Shown here one piece after another: positions 31,178-39,047 of a stretch of DNA of 39,047 bases. The stretch is from Lingula anatina. Lineage: Eukaryota > Brachiopoda > Lingulata > Lingulida > Lingulidae. The translations under genes and the position numbers were made by a program. Within the stretch, counting starts at the first letter, position 1. Every line of letters begins with the position of its first letter. Location of the stretch: positions 56,930 to 95,976 of the forward strand of contig NW_019775853.1 of assembly GCF_001039355.2 (NCBI RefSeq), given 5' to 3'. A model generated the notes under the pieces. It had not been told where the DNA came from and made no database searches. It was given only the letters and a program-made list of their open reading frames with translations.

Positions 31178-31440
31178 GTGCGGTTCATGGCGAAAAGAAG
31201 GTCAACGGTCAACTTTAAGATATCAGTTAGATTGCCAATATATGATTTCCTATTCGTATTCCATAGTAACTATGGGCATATCTCTGCTAGTTATAGAGAT
31301 ATAAGGGACTAAAAGATTGCAAAGTTCAGTTCATGGTGAATAGTAGGTCAAAGGTCAATTGGAAGGTCACAGTTTGATTGCCAGTATATCACTTCCTATT
31401 CAACTTCAATAGTAACTATGGCCCTATCTCTGCAGGTCCT
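31178..31440 (+). repeat. Diverged tandem duplication, about 148-bp period
   Basis: GTTCATGG-GAA...AGGTCAA-GGTCAA, GATTGCCA-TATAT, TTCCTATTC and ATAGTAACTATGG occur twice in the same order (31188 onward and 31336 onward). No coding signal. Confidence 0.75.
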
Positions 31441-31469
31441 TGTAGTCTAGAAGGAGAAGCGGTAAATTT

Positions 31470-31680
31470 ATACCGACTGGATGGCCTTGTGGTTAGAAAT
31501 ACCAGTCCTTTATAAACGGACATACCAGTCCTTTATAAACGGTACCTGCTGTCTCCCCGCTTGACACTCAGCACTTAGTGGTTGAAGCAGGGTCCTGGTC
31601 AGGCAGAGAACGATATTGTAAGTTTGATAGCACTCAGCGCCTCATATTCCCCAGGGAGGCGAGTGTGTTTTGACCTTTAG
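31470..31680 (+). repeat. SINE-like element
   Basis: ACTGGATGGCCTTGTGGTTAG resembles a tRNA box A, and CCCGCTTGACACTCAGCACT is a block I recall from tRNA-derived repeats of molluscs. A 27-bp internal duplication (ACCAGTCCTTTATAAACGG twice) follows the head. No clear box B; low to moderate confidence. Confidence 0.4.
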
Positions 31681-31715
31681 GGTTTTATACATTTTAACTC
31701 TCTGATTTTAAATAA

Positions 31716-31739
31716 AGTGTGTGTGTGTGTGTGTGTGTG
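31716..31739. repeat. (GT)n microsatellite
   Basis: Twelve GT units. The following stretch up to 32858 has no supported exon; it is likely the 5' flank and promoter of the TRIM gene, but no core promoter motif stands out. Confidence 0.9.
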
Positions 31740-32858
31740 CAGTGGGGTGACAGTAACAGATATTTAATTACCCCACTCAGAAATCACTTTTTCAAACTGT
31801 GAGTGCTAGTTCTTGTTTGTTTATCGACGACCAAATTACCTCAGTGTCGGGAAACATCTGACATCTTTTATAACGGCTAAGCATCGTTACTTTCCCCATC
31901 ACCGAATGACAGAAAGAAAGGGGATACATCCGGGATGCGGCAGGTTGAGGGGCGGTCAGGAGGAATGGATTTGAATTTTACAACATTCAAGACATGTTTT
32001 TGTTAAAATATAATTTCAAAGACTCACAAGTCCTCAGACAATTTCAACACGAACTAGTGCATGCGCCTAGTGTGCGTTTAAATGTCTTTTCTTTAACACT
32101 ATATGATGAAATCAGATTTATTCCCAAGTTAAAAGTGTTAAGATGCTAATCCATTCTCTAATAGACTACGTATCACAGGAAAAAAAATCCCTCAATGTTG
32201 ACAGTCACTGTGGGTGTTTTACTTAACATACTTTACCATACAGTAATTTAAAATACTGGCAGACATGGTTTTATTTGTTTAACCTGAACTTAGATAAAGA
32301 ATAACACAACTGTGTTACCAGGCACGAATTTTGTTTGTGTGCTAGCTGTTAATTTTAGGTGAGCTTTAAGAAATAATCATTTATAACCATTTTTCTACCT
32401 AAGAAATAAAGGATAGGAATAATTGCACTGCAGATTGCAAGTAATACATGTAAGTTAAAAAACGAGACAGTAATACCTACATTCATGGCTCTATTTTGAT
32501 AGCCTAAGCTTAAGAGTAAACACAATGCAATTATGTCAACACACAATCAATGTTCCTGCTATGTTGAGGTCAGCGTCAAGTGATAAGCAGACGCCATGTT
32601 TTTCTCGACTTGTACAGACAGGAAGAAACAGTGCGGATATTTGAGGAACTAATTTAAAATCAGATGTGTTAAATATGACAGTAAGTCAGATAAAAGATAT
32701 AGTGGTACTAGTGATCTCTGTTGGTCAAAGCTGTAGAATTGTGAGGTTGAGAGAAAATTTTTGAGAGCATTTTTGACAATTTCTAGACAGAGTTATTCAA
32801 TACCAAAGGCAACAAAACCAGCGCAATCACCCTTTGTAAATTAAAGAGACAGCCAGTC

Positions 32859-34695
32859 ATGGCAGAAGCACTAGCAGCTGATATCAAAGAGAATATCTTG
32901 ACATGTAGCATCTGTCGAGACGAGTTTGAGGACCCCCGTGTGCTGCCTTGCTTCCATACATTTTGCTACGGCTGTATATGTGACCATGCTACACGCACGC
33001 TGACTCCAAATAGGACATTTATGTGCCCCGTGTGTAGAGAAGAGATCCAGTTTCCAGCTAGTGGACTTCATCAACTGAAAAAGAATTTTGTTTTCAGCAA
33101 GACCAAGGATATCATAACCAAGCAACAAGAGAGACAGACGCTAGAAGAGGAACAGGCCAATGTAGCAGCAGTGACACAGGCCATTGCACAGATGACCATC
33201 AGTTGTGAGAAACATCCTAATAATGAGTTAAAATATTACTGTGGAGATGATAATACTGTTATATGTGGTGAGTGCATAACAAAAGAACATGGTGGACATC
33301 GTATATCATCAGTTATGCAAGTTGCAAAAATCAACAAAGATAAGATTAAAGCTGCTCTTGAGAGAACTATGAAAACAACGAACAGATTCAAAGAAGCCCT
33401 GGAAACAGCCAATAAAACAGATGACCCTCATATCAAGACACACACTATCAAAAACATAAAAAAAACAAACTCAGAATGTGCGCAAATTCATTGATCAGAG
33501 AGAAGAGACACTGATATCAGAAGTTAATTCTGCTTATGACAACTGGAAAAAGCAGAAGGAGGCAACCAAGGGCATCATTGAATTCCACCATGCCACCTTG
33601 CACAGTGCCTGTGATTTTGCCCAGGAACTTATCACTAATGGCACTGACTCTGAAATCATGCTTCATGCAAAACCTCTGATATTAAGACTGGCAGTGATGG
33701 AAAAAACACCTGTCCCAACTCCAGACACACCAGCTCAGATATCTTACATACCAGGTAAGATATATACTGCCAGACTTAAAGCCATGTTAGGACAGGTGAC
33801 AGAAGAATTACAACTTCCATTACCAGGACAAGGAACAAATCCACGTTCAGCACCAAATCTTCCAGTTTTCTTTGAGAAGGTAAAATGTACGCATTCCTTC
33901 TGTACGCTGAAAGGTGACATAATATTGCGCATATATGGATTGGCCGTTGATGAGCAATATACATATGTTGTGGATCAATATAATTCTTGGCTATGGAATG
34001 CCAGAACAAAATTGTTCACACATGATGGAGAATTAAAGTTTGACTTTAAACTAAATAATCCATTTGATGTGGCTGTGTCACAAACTGGTCACCTGTATAT
34101 AACATCAAGGGTAGACAAATGTGTCAAAGTGTACTCCACCAGAGGTAAGCAGGTGACAACCATGGGTCGTGGTATACTTGAGGCCCCATGTGGTATTACA
34201 GTGAACAGACAAGGTCATGCGATGGTTTGTGACGAAGAAAAGAAATTCATCTTCACATTTCATCCAGACAGTGGACAGCTTCTGAACACTATTCCACTCC
34301 GTATGTGTAAAAACCCAGTGTACATCACAGTGAACAGCTTGAATGATAGCATCGTGATATTAGACATAGACTGTGTCAAATCCTGTGTACATGTTCTGTC
34401 ACCTACTGGTAATCAGCTGTACCAGTACCAGTATGGAGAAAAAGGCAGTGATGGTAGTGGTGATGGTCAGCTGGGTGGACTATGTGGAGTGTGCACAGAC
34501 AGCTATGGTCAAATTTTCATTGCTGACACGATTAACCACAGGATAGTGGTACTGAGTCCACAGGGACAGTTTATCAGATACATTGCCACTGAGGATGATG
34601 GGTTGGAGCATCCCATAGCATTAGCCATCAACCCTGCCGGTCAGCTGGTGGTGGCAGAGGAAGATGGCATGGTTAAGACATTCCAGTACTTATAG
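32859..34695 (+). CDS. TRIM protein: RING, B-box, coiled coil, NHL repeats, with one frameshift
   Basis: ATG 32859 (CAGTCATGG context) opens a single long coding exon. The RING finger is complete (Cys16, Cys19, Cys31, His33, Cys36, Cys39, Cys56, Cys59; ends CPVC). A B-box2 follows at residues 116-147 (CEKH, CGDD, CGEC, H-x2-H), then a coiled coil. The frame breaks in the A8 run at 33458-33465: one frame ends at TGA 33492, the other carries on (RKFIDQREETLISEV...) to TAG 34693. If the run were A7 the product would be about 617 residues. The C-terminal 270 residues are NHL-type beta-propeller repeats: GLAVDEQYTYVVDQ, PFDVAVSQTGHLYIT, GGLCGVCTDSYGQIFIAD, HPIALAINPAGQLVVAEE. TRIM2/3/71-like ubiquitin ligases with this order are greatly expanded in bivalves; the NHL propeller binds RNA or protein targets. 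Intronless coding suggests a retrocopy-type origin. The frameshift may be a homopolymer error. Confidence 0.9.
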
Positions 34696-35204
34696 CAAAT
34701 ACTGATCACACTGTAAACTGATGTAAATATATTTCACAATACTGTAACAGCAGGCTACTTACTGCAGGTAACATCGATATTTAGCAAATGTGACTAGGTC
34801 TTCAGGCCCATGGACCTTTATAGTCACTCCTTGAAAATAGTCAAAATGTAAACAATATATACTTCACTGAAATGAGATTATCTTCACATTTTCATCACTT
34901 TTATACATAATACAAAATAATCCATTTTCTGTTTATTTGATTTGATCAACTAACAAAATTGTTGAGATGGGGAAAAATCAATAGAAAAATTTAAATGTCC
35001 AATTTGCTCCATTCTGAGATTCTGAACATAGTGAATCCTTGAAACTGACAAACTGCTTTGATCTTAGTTTATTTCCATTTTTGACACTGTATAACACAAT
35101 TTACAATGACATGTTTACCATCATTTAATATAGTCACCTAACAATATGGTTAAGATGCCAAAAATGCCAAAATAATACGTTAACATATTTTATGAGTTCA
35201 CTAA
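34696..35204. other. 3' flank of the TRIM gene, no gene seen
   Basis: AT-rich with no open frame of interest; probably 3' untranslated region. No canonical AATAAA close to the stop was found. Confidence 0.5.
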
Positions 35205-35560
35205 TGAGACTGTTAATATGCCTAAGAATTAAATGTGCGGAGAAACCACTAATATACCAAAAAGGCATCTGTTAATTGGACCTGTGAATCAGCCCTACAA
35301 GTTTTAATGCAAAATATGACAGGATTCCATGTTATCTGTATAATGGAAATGGTAAATAAAATATGCTGAAAAGGTTAAAAAAAAATAACATCTTTTTTTC
35401 AAATGACCCCGATCATGCTGTTTTTCGAACTCGACCTGCATCTTATGAATATTCATTAGTTACACAAGTTTAAACACAAAAGGCAAAACGAGTTTCTACT
35501 TACCGTGTTTAGTTATTGAAAGTTGACGACAATGGTGACGACAGACGCAGGTGATGGCTA
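35205..35560 (+). mobile_element. Pearl-like element 3, diverged, no 3' hairpin
   Basis: Left end TGAGACTGTTAATATGCCTA. A foreign or diverged stretch of about 130 bp is followed by one core unit (CCCGATCATGCTGTTTTTCG, GAACTCGACCTGC), then TTGACGACAATGGTGACGAC and AGACGCAGGTGATGGCT. The hairpin found at the end of the other two copies is missing, so it ends at GATGGCTA. Confidence 0.65.
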
Positions 35561-35694
35561 AAAACAATTAATTGCATATCGCTTACTGCACGACCATCCA
35601 TTTTAACCTTGTGACAGAGTTCTTCGTTATATATAAACATGTTTCGGGAGAACTCAGGAAGTGCCCCATTTTATCATATCATAAGGGTTGTTGA

Positions 35695-35849
35695 TGTGAC
35701 AGGAATGGAACTCTGGTGTCCCATTTGATTAGTACAGATAACTTTTGGTTGGAGTATTGATATAAGTATATGCAGGTAGGACGAATGTTCCCTGTACAAA
35801 GTAATGGGAAGTGGACTACAGTCCCTAGAAGAATTCCATTCCTGTCACA
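35695..35849. mobile_element. 155-bp MITE with TGTGACAGGAATGGAA inverted ends (copy 2 of 3)
   Basis: Left TGTGACAGGAATGGAACTCT; complement of right TGTGACAGGAATGGAATTCT (19 of 20 equal). Best preserved of the three copies. The inside has CCCTGTACAAAGTAATGGG as in copy 1. No convincing target duplication. Confidence 0.8.
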
Positions 35850-36408
35850 CCTACAGTGTGTTGACGGGGTACAACGCCGATTTGCTTGTTAAAATAAGGA
35901 ACCCCAGGAATACCCCAAAAATTGTTGCCATTAGTTACTTTTGTCACCATGCGTTCAAAGCGTGAATCTGACAGCTGGTTTAATAAAAATTTCACTGGAG
36001 TAGGAGCATCTAGAAACACATGGAGTATTGATTAAAAGAAGTTTATTGTAAAAATGGACATCGCTATGAACACATATATGTACAATGTACACTATTTTAC
36101 AGGGAGATCCTAAAACCAGATCCTACACAAACCCCAGAGGGCCAGTTCAAATGCATAATGCAGTCAAACAATTTAGATGTTATAAAGAATGTGGCCCACT
36201 ATATCACAATGTGTAATAAGGCATGAAAAAATATTCTCAACCAACCATCACCTGGTCAACCAAAGTAACTGAGCGTATACTGCAATTGTAAAATCTGATC
36301 GCAGTTATTGTATAAACAATATTGTAATTTACTATTGTGATTTAAGTTGTATGAATATATAATGTATACTGTTAGATCATAGTCATTGTAAAAAATGTAC
36401 TTGAACCG

Positions 36409-36417
36409 CAATAAATA

Positions 36418-36461
<44 letters not shown>

Positions 36462-36480
36462 TAATAATAATAATATTAAT
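36409..36480. repeat. (AAT)n microsatellite
   Basis: About 20 AAT units with one AATG interruption. The poly-isoleucine frame on the minus strand is an artefact of this repeat. Confidence 0.95.
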
Positions 36481-36665
36481 AACTACTACATCAAGTAACG
36501 TAGTCACAAAATTAATTAAACAAAGATACAAATTTGAAATCAAAACAGTTAGAAAACAACCTGATTATACAGTTGTGCTTAATATTGATATCATGTTCGT
36601 TTTTATTACCCTTTAACTTCAATTCTAAGCGCTGAGAATGCGGTATATAATAGCAAAGCTTAATA

Positions 36666-36835
36666 CCAGTGTGACATGCATAGTAGTCCGCAGGGAACCT
36701 AGTCCATTCCCCATTATTTATGCAGGTGTCATTCGTCCCATCCACTAACCCAAATAATTTGACTAACCCTAACCTGTATTCATATTATAGTAACCCGGAC
36801 TTCCATTCCTAGCAATATCATTCCTGCCACACCAG
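36666..36835. mobile_element. MITE-like element, CCAGTGTGACATG ends (copy 3 of 3)
   Basis: Left end CCAGTGTGACATGCATAGTAGTCCG; complement of right end CTGGTGTGGCAGGAATGATA. It is related to the elements at 1746 and 35695 by the GTGTGACAGGAATGG ends, but the inside is diverged. Confidence 0.5.
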
Positions 36836-37791
36836 ATTTACCCGAATTTAAGCTGGCCGAAAGAAGTCCCTGCTCTCTTAAAGTCCCCTTGTTTGCTTTG
36901 TCCGTCTTTTGTTAAACAGCACAGCTGGCGATTAGCAGCACACTGTACATATCAAAGGTATATGACAGCAGTCTTACCAGAGTTGTCGATATTTGATGAC
37001 AGTGAGGGAAGCACAAGAACGTGATGGTTAAAGAGACACAAAAAGATTTGACGACTTGCTAAACGCGATGACTGTGAATGACGACGATGGCTAAAGATAG
37101 CGTGCATTGCTTCTACACTATGATGTGGCAAACGTAAACGGGAAGGAGACCGCGGCAAACCCCTATCTACTCTGCTGCTAGTCGAGAAGGAGCTTCCCTA
37201 GTCAGACCTCTATTGCCTGCTCAGTCCCATATATAATAGGGACACCATTCCTTTGTCATGTGACGGTGAGCAAGAGTGGGTTTGCAGTTCCCCATTGCTA
37301 GAACTGCCGGTCGGGAAGAGATGAGTACGTAGCTAATGCCCAGATGAAGCAAAGAAGCTCTTTTTCCATTAAGCTAGCAAAAATGGAGGAAGAGGCATCT
37401 GGAGACAAGTTTTTAAGTGATGCAGAGAACGCAAGAGAAGACTTTACCTACGGGCCAATTTCAGAAACTGAAGGATAAAGTTAACTTGACTGCAAGCGAG
37501 AGCCAAGCATTTCAGAGCTAACAAAGCATGTTTGGCGAGACAAAAGAATGCAATGGCGAGCACAGCAGCTCTGAGTAAATCTAGACCCTTGTCCAGAGAA
37601 CGTGTCTGTGTACTAGAGGCACTGGCTGAGGTAGCCAAGAAATCTTAAACGTGTTGACATTTTGACTTTATTTCATCAGTAAGAACATCGATAACATTGC
37701 TTTTCTAAACGACACATTTTTAACACTCAAAATTATCAAAGTCATTATCTCATTTATCTCCATAAAACTAATATTATCAATGTTATGTACA
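36836..37791. other. Unassigned stretch with short open frames
   Basis: No recognised gene. A 31-residue plus frame starts at 37383 (MEEEASGDKFLSDAENARED...) and a second plus frame 37488-37649 reads ARAKHFRANKACLARQKNAM and SRERVCVLEALAEVAKKS before TAA. These could be remains of a coiled-coil or gag-like protein, but there is no start, splice or family evidence. Confidence 0.3.
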
Positions 37792-38065
37792 GCAAAATAT
37801 TGGTACTCATAACTGAGTAAAATTGACTGTACTGCAAAATTTCACCTGTAGGAGGTAGTCTAGCAAACACCCTTGCATTTTATGTGTCAACGTGCTATCA
37901 TGTTGCCCAGTCTAAAAAACGTAAATTAATATTTTTTACTTAAGAACTAAGAAGTACAATATAAGACTTCGATTTTGGGGATTATAAGCTATATTTGCAA
38001 TCTCCCCCACTTTAATCACATGGTGCAGAAAATCATCCCATGACACATAAAACATTTGTCAGAAG
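37792..38065 (+). repeat. Interspersed repeat R2, copy 2
   Basis: Direct relative of 29001-29269, with about 20 percent differences judged by eye and small indels. Confidence 0.85.
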
Positions 38066-38190
38066 TAATACTACATGAAAGTTCACATCAACAGTCCGTT
38101 GTTCACAAGTGCAGTTTATTTGACCAAGTTGTCAAACAAAGGTCACAATCATTTTTTTGAAAGAGGCCAAACTGCGCTATTCATCGTTAA

Positions 38191-38346
38191 ACAAAAATCC
38201 ATCTCAAACCGTCTCCCATCATTATTAGTGACGATGACGACGACACAAACAGCCCTGAGAACGACAGAGTCTGCTCAGAGTCTCTAATCGTCATTGATCT
38301 CAGCGAAGAAGAAGCAAAATACGCTGAACGTTCAAGATTTTCTTGA
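38191..38346 (+). other. Short open frame with two SUMO-interacting-motif-like stretches
   Basis: The frame after TAA 38188 reads PSPIIISDDDDDTNSPEN and SESLIVIDLSEEEAKYAER, ending TGA 38344. III-S followed by five Asp, and LIVIDL followed by three Glu, both fit the SUMO-interacting motif (a hydrophobic core of I/V/L next to acidic residues). There is no ATG, so it would be a terminal exon; an acceptor is not obvious. At 51 codons it could be chance. Confidence 0.35.
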
Positions 38347-38514
38347 TAACTGTCACTCTTCACTATTACACTGACAATGTGACATTGACACCAAAAGTTA
38401 ACACTGGGTGCTGACTTGTTTTTCTGTCTGAATCAATAGGTTTACTTTTTGTTAAAACTTTCAGAACTAGTCGCTCTGTTCAAACCATACTACTTACAGT
38501 TACTCTAAATTTCT

Positions 38515-38640
38515 GCTAAGGTCATCAGGGGTTCCAAGTCGGTGGGCTGCCTCTGTACCACAAATGGCTTGATTTGTGGAAGCAACCTTTTGATATCTAC
38601 TATAGTAACTACATCAACATTCTGGAGTCTTTAATCATTT
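38515..38640 (-). pseudogene. Gag-like retroelement fragment 1
   Basis: The minus frame reads VDIKRLLPQIKPFVVQRQP and TDLEPLMTLAEI before TAG. It resembles the end of a retrotransposon gag domain (G/R-L-x-P-x-I-x-x-F/V-V-x-x-x-P pattern). It is repeated in diverged form 445 bp away at 38872-39045. Confidence 0.4.
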
Positions 38641-38871
38641 ATTAACCACCCTCTTTTCTTACAATTTTATAAGTATTTATACTCTAATTCTCCTTCGTGG
38701 CGGTAAGTTGCATTGGATGATGCACCTGTGCGCGATGCCATTGGCATCAAACCATATGGAAATCAATGATCTTGCCATCGTAGGCGTGATGTTTCCAACA
38801 TTCAGGACCTGTCTCGGGTTCTGTAACATTTGTACTGCAGTCTTCTTACTGGCCAGGACTGATGGAATTTT

Positions 38872-39045
38872 TTAGAGTGTCGTTTTGTTTTCTGTAATCA
38901 TTTTGATGTCGGACTGTCGACTTCTTCTTGAATGTTGGACTGCATTTTGTGCAATTCTGACGTGATGCATCAATGAGTCGAAATCGGCGGGTTCCCTTTG
39001 CAGCACAAATGGTCTTATTTCTGGGATTAACCCATTTATTACTAG
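38872..39045 (-). pseudogene. Gag-like retroelement fragment 2
   Basis: The minus frame enters from the window edge and reads LVINGLIPEIRPFVLQRE, then DFDSLMHHVRIAQNAVQ, a basic SRRSRQ and TAA at 38872. The INGL-x-PEIR-x-x-V-x-x-REP pattern is typical of LTR-retrotransposon gag capsid C-termini. The rest would be beyond 39047. Truncated and probably inactive; which superfamily is not determined. Confidence 0.5.
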
Positions 39046-39047
39046 GA

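Noticed and set aside
32871-33128. Minus-strand frame opposite the RING exon
   Set aside because: Shadow of the TRIM gene.
36256-36543. Minus-strand frame with poly-isoleucine
   Set aside because: Direct result of the (AAT)n microsatellite.

Overview
The window is AT-rich eukaryotic (metazoan) DNA: genes are split by GT-AG introns and AATAAA-type signals, microsatellites and many interspersed repeats are present. The gene families point to a lophotrochozoan, most probably a bivalve mollusc: a TRIM/NHL protein in one coding exon, a SWIM-YqaJ protein, a P2X7 ballast-like domain, a HECT C-lobe exon, and interspersed elements built on a 161-bp tandem unit with a C/G-rich microsatellite and a 3' hairpin, which resemble the bivalve 'pearl' (Helentron-type) elements. 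The species cannot be named from the sequence.

Layout. 1-3.8 kb: a four-exon uncharacterised gene with a frameshift, with a repeat in its third intron. 4.8-5.7 kb: a degraded hAT-type transposase gene. 6.0-8.3 kb: a complete six-exon BEN-domain gene with phase-matched exons and a poly(A) signal, followed by an unusual palindromic repeat. 8.7-13.7 kb: decaying exons (a tandemly duplicated OB-fold-like exon, a Gln/Ser-rich gene, a minisatellite derived from one of its exons, an AT-hook plus Cys/His module). 14.2-17.4 kb and 20.7-23.7 kb: two direct copies of a 3-kb block, each with a Tc1-type transposase remnant, a P2X7 ballast-like pseudogene and an intact HECT C-lobe terminal exon. 23.7-26.7 kb: a SWIM zinc-finger/YqaJ-type gene and a second tandem copy carrying a 284-bp MITE. 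26.7-28.2 kb (minus): a THAP-domain, Harbinger-like transposase fragment. 29.4-30.4 kb (minus): the last three exons of coenzyme A synthase (COASY, dephospho-CoA kinase domain), the only clear housekeeping gene. 32.9-34.7 kb: a RING-B-box-coiled coil-NHL (TRIM) gene with one frameshift in an A8 run. 35-39 kb: MITEs, repeats, a short frame with two SUMO-interacting-motif-like stretches and gag-like retroelement remnants.

The genes do not form an operon or one pathway. The block looks like an accessory region where small multi-exon families and transposons are being duplicated, broken and recombined beside the 3' end of a conserved metabolic gene. The most interesting part is 14-27 kb: nested direct duplications whose breakpoints coincide with a pearl-like hairpin, the middle of an exon, and the middle of a transposase frame. 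Part of this could be a collapsed or duplicated haplotype in the assembly; single N bases lie at 10543, 19098 and 25321. All family calls are by eye from motifs; no search was run.
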